A stretch of 25,310 nucleotides of DNA, taken from positions 1 through 25,310 of the forward strand of contig JWZX01002259.1 of assembly GCA_001275005.1 (NCBI GenBank), given 5' to 3'. This document shows, in pieces, positions 17,380-25,044 of this stretch (positions are counted from its first letter, which is position 1; every line of letters starts with the position of its first letter). The DNA is from Chrysochromulina tobinii. Lineage: Eukaryota; Haptophyta; Prymnesiales; Chrysochromulinaceae. The notes beneath the pieces were generated by a model. The model saw only the letters and a program-made list of their open reading frames with translations, had not been told where the DNA came from and made no database searches. Position numbers and translations under genes: made by a program.

Positions 17380-20300
17380 TCACCTCGTGACGGCGCCCGG
17401 CGCGTCGATCCCCAGCCCTGCCAGGTCGATGCCATCGAGGGCGCCCTCACCCTCGGCCGCGCCGCCCCCCTCATCCCTGCCGCTCCTCGTACCTGAAGGC
17501 GCTCGAGATGGCCTGTCCTCTCGCATGCCAGCACCCCCGCGGCCGAGACCCTGTCCGCCGCGTCCGCCACCCCGTCCGCCGCCGCCGCGGCCGCCGCGCC
17601 CCCTGCCAGCCGAACGCTCCTGGTCCGTGCCGGTGCCCTCGCGTGAGGCAGGGCGCCACGCGCGCGCCATGACGTCCTCGGTAGTGATGGCGAGCGACCT
17701 GATGAGGGAGGCAATCAAAAGGTCATCAGAGGTCATCCGAGGTCATACGAAGCCATCGGGGGTGATGGCGAGCGACCTTTCCAAAAATGGTCGCTCCTCT
17801 TCCCCACACGACGAGAGGAGCGCGAACTGCACGTGCTCATCCGGAGTGAAGCCCTCCGCCTTCATCTCGTCCAGGAAGCTCACCGCCAGGTCGATATGGC
17901 CGCCCGTGCACGAGCCGTTGATCGCGGCGCGGTAGGTGGAGAACGAGGGCTTCACGTCCCGCTCGCGCATAGTGCCCAGCATGGCGCGCGCCTTTGTCAC
18001 CTCGCCTCCACGGCACAGGGCCCGCAATCCCGTGTTGTAGTTGACGAGGTTGGGCTCCACGCCCAGCATCGGCATCTGCTGGATCAGGCGCTCGATGATG
18101 TCGAACTTGTCCTGCCGCTCACACGCCTGCAGCAGCACATTGTACGTCGCCACATCTGGCAGCACCTCGAGCTTGTACCTAATTTGGGAGGCACTCGCAC
18201 GCAATTAAGGGCAATCAAGGACACTCAGGGGACCATCTGCCCGAGCTCGATGAGCGAGAGCAATTAAGGGCAATTGAGGGCAATTAAGGGCAATCAAGGA
18301 CACTCAGGGGACCATCTGCCCGAGCTCGGCCACGTACATGCGCTCGATGAGCGAGAGCGCGCGGTTGAGCTGGTTCGCGTTTGCGCACGCCATGAGCGCC
18401 GTGGTGAACGTCTTCGCATCCGGCTGCAGCCCGCGCTCCTGCATCTGCGTGAACAGCTTCATGACGAGAACCACGTCGCCCGAGCGGGCGCATGCATCGA
18501 TGACGCACCCATAGTCGAACGCGCTCGGCTCGGCGCCCTTGCGCAGCATTCGCCCTAGGACCTTCTGGGCGGCACGCGGCTGTTCGCCGGCCGCACAAGC
18601 ACGCAAGACCGCCGTGTACGTGTGCTTCGTCGGCGCGAGGGTCGGGTCGGCGAGGCGCACCCCCTCCGCTTCCATGTCGTCCATCAAGTCGATCGCTTGC
18701 AGCCATCGCTTCGCACGCGAGGCGGCGCCGATGGCCGCATTGTAACAAAAGGCATTGGGCTGCAGCCCTTCGGTGCGCATCTGCGCGAGCAGTTGGAGGA
18801 CCGTCTGGACGCGCCCATCGCGCGCGCATGCATTCATGACGTTGCCGTACACGAGCGTATCGGGCGCCAGACCCGCCTCGCGCATCATGCGCAGGATGTT
18901 GAGCGCGCGTCGCCACTCGCCCGAAACGTCGCACGCTCGCAGGGCATGCTTATACCCGGAGTCGTCGAAGATCACGCCGGCGCTGAGGCCCTCGTCAAAG
19001 GCGCGCAGCACCTGCGTGGCGCCCGTGAGCCGATCGGCGGGCCGGCCGCCCTTGTCGCCTCCCTCCGCCAGAGCGCGCATGAGCACATTGTACGTGAACG
19101 CGCCCACCTCCAGAGGCGGTGATTTCGCTTGCTCCTCCTTCATGAGATCCCACAGCATGCCCACCATCGCGGGCTGCTTCGCCTTGGCGCACGTGCGGAG
19201 CACACACTCAAATGTGCGCGCGGTCGGGCGCAGGCCCGAGCGCTTCATGCGATCGAGCAGCCCGAGGCTCTCCTGCCACCGGGTGCGTCGGTCGCATGCA
19301 CGGAGCACCGCGTCGAAATGAACGGCCTGGAGCATCACGCCATAATCCTCGAGCACGTTGAGCAGCTCCGCCCCCTGCTCCCACGCGCCCTCGTGGGCGC
19401 ACGCCACGAGCGCCGCCCGGTACACAGCCTCGTCCACTGGCGCCGAGCGCCGCCGCCATTTGCCGATCATCTCAAGCACCTTCGCGTGCTCGCCTTTGGA
19501 AGAGGCCCCGAAGAGGCTGCGACGTAACCCGTCGTTCGGGTCGTCGTGACGCGTCGTAGCGGGCGCCCGCGGCGGCGCTCCCCGCGGCGCCCGCCAGCCG
19601 CCAGCGTCCTGCTGGCCCGCACCGGCGGCGCCTCCTGCGGCCGGCCTGGGTGCGCCGCCGCCGCCAGCCGCACGTGGCTTGGGCTTTGGCTCCTCGTCCA
19701 CGGGGCCGAAGAGGTCCTGATGAGGGAAGCAATCAGTGGCACTGATCAGAGGCAATCAGAGACACTCAGGACTCCTCCGTGCTCTTCCATGCTCGTCAGT
19801 GGTCATACGAGTAGCACGCGCGCACCTCGAGCCACGCCTCATCGAAGCCGTCGGTGGCGAGCGGCGCGCCAGTGTCGCCCTCCGATGCATCTGCCGCGCT
19901 CGCGAGACTCGCGATCGTGTCGGCGAAGGGGTCGGGCGCTCCGCGTCGAGGAGCCGGCGAACCGAGCGGCCCGTCGAGGTCATCGAGGCTTGCCAAGGCG
20001 TCCGCGAGGCTTTCGTCCATGCCGTACGACTCGTACCTCCTACCCGGTGGCAGAGGCCCTGACGGGTCGTCCAGATCGCTCTCGAGATCGCTCAGCAGCT
20101 CGTCGAGCAGGCTGTCATCGCCGAGGGCGGCAGCGGCGCTGGCGTCGCGCCCGATAGCGCCCGCGTTGCCTGCGGAGGTGCCGTCGCCCATGGGCAGGTC
20201 ATCGTCCAGGGCGAGCGATCCGAGGAGCTCCGCATCATCGGCTGATGACGGCACAGGCCACGTATCGACGACGGCCTTGGGCGCGGGCGGCGTTGGAGCT

Positions 20301-20587
20301 GCTGGCTTACTGACGGGCGCGGTTTCGGATGGGAGGGCTTGCATGAGCCGTTCACGCAGCTCGTCGGCCTTGCCGGAAGCGCGCAGGCCTCGCTCCTTGC
20401 ACGCTTGCTGCAACTCACGGTAGCTCATCGCTGACAGGTCGCCAGACATCGTGGGCGTCCGTGCGCGCATGGCGGGTCGAACCCGAAGGTGATGAACGCT
20501 CGGGGCCGAGTCGGTGCGTGCATCGAACCGCGCTACAGGGGAATGGTACCCGCACAGCACCAGCAGCGCGCAGGCCGCGATGGCCAT
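17380..20587 (-). CDS. SAP-PPR-RGG protein, probably plastid-targeted, 4 exons
   Basis: Exons 20587-19826, 19716-18338, 18178-17777 and 17698-17380 give 953 residues. The start is a hydrophobic signal peptide (AIAACALLVLCGY) followed by an Arg-rich stretch, the two-part leader of secondary-plastid import. A SAP motif (SYRELQQACKERGLRASGKADELRERL, about 55-81) suggests nucleic-acid binding. After an acidic linker come about 12 pentatricopeptide repeats (about 310-840), e.g. LPDVATYNVLLQAC and GLQPNAFCYNAAIGAASRAKRW. Exon 4 adds an RGG-rich tail. PPR proteins bind organelle RNA, so the likely role is plastid RNA processing, stability or transcription; the target is unknown. Introns 2 and 3 fall within the repeat region and its end, and splicing restores PPR spacing exactly. 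Confidence 0.9.
17699..17776 (-). other. PPR intron 3: introner-like with 15-17 bp flank duplication
   Basis: 78 bases, sense donor GTCGCTCGCC, acceptor TTGATTGCCTCCCTCATCAG. The 15 bases after the acceptor (GTCGCTCGCCATCAC) are also the first 15 bases of the intron. Therefore the 5' splice site lies in the duplicated exon sequence, and the 3' splice site in the element. Splicing gives ERSLAITTED and opens the RGG tail. Confidence 0.9.
18179..18337 (-). other. PPR intron 2: diverged element with copied exon end
   Basis: 159 bases, donor GTACGT, acceptor GTGCCTCCCAAATTAG, a diverged version of the shared module. The intron holds a 48-base exact copy (18202-18249) of 18281-18328, plus the next 12 bases, but lacks the 18 bases (18329-18346) that contain the donor. 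Splicing restores the PPR ERMYKLEVLPDVATYN. Confidence 0.87.
19717..19825 (-). other. PPR intron 1: introner-like 3' end
   Basis: 109 bases, donor GTGCGC, acceptor TGATTGCTTCCCTCATCAG, one base from the shared module. Interior units are of the CTGATTGCCT / GAGTGTCTCTG type. No long flank duplication is visible. It joins FDEAWLE to DLFGPVDEE in phase 0, linking the leader/SAP exon to the PPR exons. Confidence 0.85.
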
Positions 20588-20826
20588 GCTCTCACGCGGC
20601 TCGACACATCTCGTCGTGATGATGTGGGGAATGCTGGGAAAGGTGCTTCCACTGTCTTCACGCTACCACCCGCAAGCTAGCAAGCAAACGTACCGAGAAG
20701 AACGACATGTCGCCGGTGTCTTTTTACCGGTACTGTATGTCCACATGTCGTCAAAGCCTCACGCACTCCGACGTCTGGCACTGACTGAGCAAACGTCTGC
20801 TCGGCTCTCGGAGAGCCGAGTGCCGC
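20588..20826. promoter_or_regulatory. Divergent promoter region (PPR and GT-like genes)
   Basis: The 239 bases separate the ATGs of oppositely oriented genes. They contain AAGCTAGCAAGCAAACG and a TTTACCGGTACTGTA string (about 20726-20740) resembling strings at 8693 and 8976. No TATA box is clear. Assignment is by position. Confidence 0.4.
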
Positions 20827-21711
20827 ATGCTGGCCAAACAGAAGGTACAGCTCACCCCGTCTTTGGCCAGCGTAAAGAGAAACTGCTCACTCCTGGTGAT
20901 TGCAAGCCTCTCCAACTGGACAAATATGAGCTTCATCGATGATAATCTACGTTGCTTCCCACCAGACGCGTGGAAGTGCCTCGTGTTAGGGAATGCGCTG
21001 CGGTCGGACTATCCAACATCACGCTGTGACGTGAGTGTACATCCACACACAAGGTGGGGCGAAATATTGCATATAAACTCGCTTCGAATCAGAGAATACG
21101 ATTGTGAGCGCATCATGCTTGTTCTGGACGATGTCAACCTCCAAAGTTTGAACGTGACCAAGCTGGTTCACTTCGCAGAGCAAATGAAAGCAGACATGGT
21201 GTCGCCAAAGGTTCTGGGTGCCACACACAAATGGATGTACGATACCAATGCAATACAGCTCTTCAACATACGAAACTCGAATCGCACCGCGACCTCGCCG
21301 CCGACTTCACAGCCGCCGCCCGAGCTGCCCCCGCCCTCGCTCTCGCCCTCGCCGCCGCCGCCGCTTTCGCCGCCCTCACCACACTCCACTGCATTACGGT
21401 TGTCCAACACTCGACAATTGTGGAAAGCTCATGTGCTCGATACTCTGTACATCGAGATATACGCTACTCTGTTCAATAGCCGCCTGGCATGGCGAGCATT
21501 TGAAAACTTACTTGCAATAATCAGACCAGGATATGGGTGGGGCTATGACCACTGCATGGGCAGGCACGTGAAGCAATTCATAGATGCAAGCCAAAACGTG
21601 TTGCACCTGGGGCACAGAACGTTGGAAGGTCCAGGGTCACAGATCGAGTACAAGGCAATCCTCGCGGAGGCCCAATTCATCATGGCGGCTTGCGACAGCG
21701 CCGTCGCGTAG
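20827..21711 (+). CDS. Putative glycosyltransferase-like protein with Pro-rich insert
   Basis: A single open frame of 294 residues from ATG 20827 (another in-frame ATG at 20926). The block HTRWGEILHINSLRI...RIMLVLDDVNLQSL (about 74-108) followed by MKADMVSPKVL and later GYGWGYDHCMGR resembles the D-x-D-like core and acceptor-side Gly/Trp motif of DUF707-type, nucleotide-sugar-transferase-like proteins. This match is from memory of the family shape and is weak. A Pro/Ser-rich tract (about residues 158-188) encoded by GC-rich DNA (21296-21384) interrupts the domain. There is no clear membrane anchor in this model, so an upstream exon is possible. Gene and frame are convincing; function is tentative. 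Confidence 0.6.
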   Translation: MLAKQKVQLTPSLASVKRNCSLLVIASLSNWTNMSFIDDNLRCFPPDAWKCLVLGNALRSDYPTSRCDVSVHPHTRWGEILHINSLRIREYDCERIMLVLDDVNLQSLNVTKLVHFAEQMKADMVSPKVLGATHKWMYDTNAIQLFNIRNSNRTATSPPTSQPPPELPPPSLSPSPPPPLSPPSPHSTALRLSNTRQLWKAHVLDTLYIEIYATLFNSRLAWRAFENLLAIIRPGYGWGYDHCMGRHVKQFIDASQNVLHLGHRTLEGPGSQIEYKAILAEAQFIMAACDSAVA

Positions 21712-22087
21712 CAATCATCATGGTATGTGATGGTGCGGGTGGCGGTCTTGCGTGCCCAGCACCCCCAGCTCCATCTTGAATACATCACACATGTGACATG
21801 AGGCTGTTAGGCTGCGTCCGAACCGGACAATCGCGCGCGTCTATGCGTATGGTACATAATTCACTCACAGAAACTCTTGGAATAATTACGTCATTTTGGG
21901 CGTGAGCTGAGTGTTCTCACACCTGCGGGACTGACATTTCTCATGTTACCAACCTCCAACGGCCGGCGGGAAGCGCGGAACAGCCGGGCATTAGGAAAAC
22001 TTACGGGTATGAACACGGCTTAGCGGTTCGGAGATCGCGCGAGATTGAGGTGTGAATATTCACATTCCGGGTTCGCCACATTTCCTC
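21712..22087. other. Intergenic region with a 12-bp palindrome
   Basis: No gene is seen. GTGAATATTCAC at 22052-22063 is a perfect 12-base palindrome just upstream of the next ATG (22088). It could be a transcription-factor site or a 5' UTR hairpin. Confidence 0.5.
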
Positions 22088-22573
22088 ATGGAGGATGACG
22101 AGCCGCAGCCGTACGAGGACACCCCACAGCCAGCGTTCGGCTCCGAAATATTTACGTGGGTCGTTCTTGGCATTGGCGCCTGTCCCGTGAGCATCGTGTG
22201 TGGTGCGATGCTGTGCTCATTCTGGCTCAGGCTGTGTGCAATTTTGACAGAGCGCCATCGAGCACGCCGCGCGCGGACGAAACCAACCGACTCGACCTTG
22301 CAAGAGGAGGTTCCACTGACGGCAAGGGGACGACGGGGTTCACGAGCGCCTTCTCCTCCTCCGCCGCCGCCTCCAGACGATGAACCTCCTCCATTTTATG
22401 ACCCTCTCCTACGCGATCGCGTGCATGCACGAGAAGTCGATGCTTCCTCGATTACTGTCTGCCCGCGGCCAATCGCAGCCCAACTGCCCCACTGCCGGGC
22501 CCAAGTTCACCCTAGCATCAGCGTGTATCGGCTCTCGGATCGGGGCCCTCAATCTCGCGGAGTCACAATATGA
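22088..22573 (+). CDS. Small single-pass membrane protein with PPFY motif
   Basis: 161 residues from ATG 22088 (the frame extends only to a GTG upstream). It has an acidic N terminus (MEDDEPQPYEDTPQP), one hydrophobic segment at about 21-52 (IFTWVVLGIGACPVSIVCGAMLCSFWL), a basic stretch (RHRARRARTK) and a Pro-rich region with DDEPPPFYDPLL. The charge pattern suggests an extracellular or lumenal N terminus and cytosolic C terminus. PPFY is a PY motif that WW domains, such as those of NEDD4-type ubiquitin ligases, can bind. No family is recognised; a membrane adaptor is an inference. Confidence 0.5.
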   Translation: MEDDEPQPYEDTPQPAFGSEIFTWVVLGIGACPVSIVCGAMLCSFWLRLCAILTERHRARRARTKPTDSTLQEEVPLTARGRRGSRAPSPPPPPPPDDEPPPFYDPLLRDRVHAREVDASSITVCPRPIAAQLPHCRAQVHPSISVYRLSDRGPQSRGVTI

Positions 22574-22652
22574 GCCCGATCCTCCTTTGTAGCTATGGAG
22601 GCTCTGACTCGAATTTGCTCGGCATCAAGAAGAACCCACATTCGCCACCGTA

Positions 22653-22727
22653 CTAGCTTGAGGTGTGCAGCCTTCTGATCTCCCCGTCTAGCTTGAGGTA
22701 TGCCGTGCGGACTTCTGGCTTCCCCAT
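22653..22727. repeat. Two-copy degenerate tandem repeat (about 35-40 bp)
   Basis: CTAGCTTGAGGT starts both copies (22653 and 22688), and each ends in a pyrimidine-rich stretch (TTCTGATCTCCCC, TTCTGGCTTCCCC). It lies in the intergenic region after the small membrane-protein gene. Confidence 0.6.
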
Positions 22728-23037
22728 GGGATACACTTTTCCCACAGGGCGGTTGAGTTGGGGGCGGGACCGAGCACTGTGACGTGATGCGAAATGAAAA
22801 AAGGCGGATGAGCGAAAGGGTATACAGCGAACACCTCAGATGGACTAAAGACGGCCTGCGCATACATGAGGACATCTATAATGGCCGAGACGACTCCACC
22901 GATTGGGCTACTGAGGCCGAGGCGCACAGGTCTCGCCCGAGATAGGGCCTCATTTCGTTCGCCTCTCCAACATGCTGCACATTAGGGCCTCAGCGCGCTC
23001 CGGCCTCCGCGAATAATCGTTCGCACTCCGACGAGAG

Positions 23038-23460
23038 ATGCAGCAAATGCCAAATCTCTGCAACGCACTCGCGTGCGCTCGCTGCCAGAGTAAGCCTATT
23101 CGTGCATGCCCCCACCGACCACCTGGCTCGGTACCGCACCGATCCGCCATACAAAAGTCTGGAATAGGCGAGTTTGCCCTCCAGAACCATGGCAGCTACA
23201 CTCGCCGGCATGGGTATTTGCACCTGACGCAGGCGAATCTCTCAACGCTGAAGGCCAGACAGTATGTTGCGATGATTTACGAGTACCCGCCATCTTGGGC
23301 AAAACTCTGGCTGTTTATTGAGCTGTTCACTGATGAGCGGTTCTCATCGGTGGGCATGGCTGGATGCAGACCTTATCCATGAACCGACGGTCTATCAGAA
23401 GTGGTATTCGTACGTCTTCGTATTCGACGTCGTCCGCACACGGTCTGGCGTCCCTTCTCG
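23038..23460 (+). pseudogene. Possible decayed reading frame
   Basis: Two overlapping + frames look coding one after the other. An ATG frame at 23038-23382 contains KARQYVAMIYEYPPSWAKLWLFIELFTD. Another frame (about 23330-23440) reads HRWAWLDADLIHEPTVYQKWYSYVFVFD. Together they resemble a glycosyltransferase-type fragment (WLDAD) broken by a frameshift. The evidence is only composition and the WLDAD-like motif; this may be chance. It runs into the convergent GT61 gene. Confidence 0.25.
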
Positions 23461-23478
23461 AACCAACATATGCCAACT

Positions 23479-25044
23479 TCATCCAAAGGTTCCCAGGTGG
23501 GAATCCTCAACCAAGTGTGGCACTAGCTCCTTCAGAGCGCTGTGTATGAGGCCATGAAGGCGAGTCAAATTAATGTGCACGTTGGCGTCACGTTGGCCAT
23601 GGTAGCCGTCTGACCCTGTATTGTCGATCGCGCCAGCCCCTGTCGTGAGTCTCGGAACTGGCACATCACTTGCGTCGAGGATTCGATAATAGTGCATATG
23701 CACGTGGCGTACGTGACGCCATAGTTCAGCCTCCATGGTCCACGAGCAATTCTGTGCAGCGCGACAGTAGAGAGGCACATGAGCTCGCAGAATGTGCACC
23801 GGCACATATGCTACTACGGTGTGCAGGACTGCACTTTGAGGTGGTGTGATACTCACCGCACACTCTCCATGAGGCCCCTCGTAATTTGGATTGGCAGATC
23901 GGATGATGTAGTTGATCAGCATAGCGTATGCGCCATGCCGCAGGAAGGGCAAAATCATCGAGATGCCGCCACATGGCGAGAAAGCGACGCTTGTCGACGT
24001 TACGAGCGCGAGCTGCTCTGCCAAGGGCATGCTTGCGAAGCCGGTCACTTGTATGTCAGCATGCGCGCCAAAGCGTGTTCGCACGTAATGAGACACCTCA
24101 TCAAAATTCAGGATGATGCGCACTAGCCTGTTGGAGTTCACAGACGTTTTGTTTACGAGTAGTATGCGTGGACGTTCTGCTGGCCGCAATGCGCGCGGGT
24201 TCAGCCCGTGCCAATGGAGCACGCGATGGCGAAAAAGTGCGATGAGGCCTTCGCGGCCCACGTTGAGGGCCTCGCTGTCGAAGACGTTGTACGCGCCGCC
24301 AGCCTGCAATTCTTCAAAGCAAATGAGATGGCTCGACGAGTAGGCCTTACGTAGCTGATCGAGCGTCCGCACCCAACCACGCGTCGAGGCGTTGAAACTG
24401 TGGCCGGTGAGTGGGGCAAGGAATGCATCGGAAAATGCGGCGAACAGCCTTGGGTCTTTGGCGGCCCGCGCAGAGGTCCGAAGCACATTGAGATTGCCTG
24501 TATACACTCCAAGCTGCGACATCGATGTGAGCAGCGCAAACGCTCCTTCCCAAACAAAATGGCCAAGATTAGGAGCAATACGCTCTCCCATGACAGCGGT
24601 GAGTCCGCGGATCTTTGCCACGTGTGCGCTGTTAGGTATTCGGTGACTGACCACACGCAGGGACAGCTTATCTCCATGTCTCCCGCCGGCATTCGATGTT
24701 GAAAGTGAGAACCCATTCTGCAGAATGTGCGTGGCGTCTGATGAGAAGTAGTTCCACTGGCTTGTCGTTGGCACCCAGCATACATGGCTTAGGACGCACG
24801 CACGAGTAAATCCGCCATAGTAAGGGTACTTTGTCTCGAGTGCCACAAGATCCGAATCCAAGTTGCCGATGCAATAATGGCCACTCCAGCCCTGGTTGGC
24901 GTCACGGTGCAGATTATGCATCGGCGGTTGCCCCAGCACAATGGCGCCATGCTCTGCAAGGAGCGAGGAGACATCCTTGACTGCGCCCGCGCCAGTGCGG
25001 TTGTCAAGCCCGTACGAATTTGAGACCCTGATCCCCGCGAACAT
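23479..25044 (-). CDS. GT61 (DUF563)-type glycosyltransferase
   Basis: A single open frame of 521 residues from ATG 25044. The first about 140 residues are Cys- and aromatic-rich (GHYCIGN, YPYYGGFTRACVLSHVCW). The GT61 region begins at NLGHFVWEGAFALL (about 159-172), continues with RILLVNKTSVNSNRLVRIILNFDEV, and ends in PLAEQLALVTSTSVAFSPCGGISMILPFL, the family's G-G-rich nucleotide-sugar-binding end, with HGAYAMLINY. GT61 enzymes transfer sugars such as xylose, arabinose or GlcNAc in the secretory pathway. No signal anchor is in this frame; a hydrophobic stretch (ALVLALPHLAC) lies just upstream in another frame (about 25060-25100), so an unseen splice or frameshift could supply it. The substrate is unknown. 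It has no introns. Confidence 0.82.
   Translation of the reverse strand: MFAGIRVSNSYGLDNRTGAGAVKDVSSLLAEHGAIVLGQPPMHNLHRDANQGWSGHYCIGNLDSDLVALETKYPYYGGFTRACVLSHVCWVPTTSQWNYFSSDATHILQNGFSLSTSNAGGRHGDKLSLRVVSHRIPNSAHVAKIRGLTAVMGERIAPNLGHFVWEGAFALLTSMSQLGVYTGNLNVLRTSARAAKDPRLFAAFSDAFLAPLTGHSFNASTRGWVRTLDQLRKAYSSSHLICFEELQAGGAYNVFDSEALNVGREGLIALFRHRVLHWHGLNPRALRPAERPRILLVNKTSVNSNRLVRIILNFDEVSHYVRTRFGAHADIQVTGFASMPLAEQLALVTSTSVAFSPCGGISMILPFLRHGAYAMLINYIIRSANPNYEGPHGECAVSITPPQSAVLHTVVAYVPVHILRAHVPLYCRAAQNCSWTMEAELWRHVRHVHMHYYRILDASDVPVPRLTTGAGAIDNTGSDGYHGQRDANVHINLTRLHGLIHSALKELVPHLVEDSHLGTFG

Noticed and set aside
22950-23223. Minus-strand frame in the gap before GT61
   Set aside because: It begins with GTG, has no domain, and its composition is not distinctive.
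7558-25044. A glycosyltransferase operon or biosynthetic cluster
   Set aside because: The genes are on both strands, separated by unrelated genes, and belong to a eukaryote with single-gene transcription units; no shared pathway is visible.
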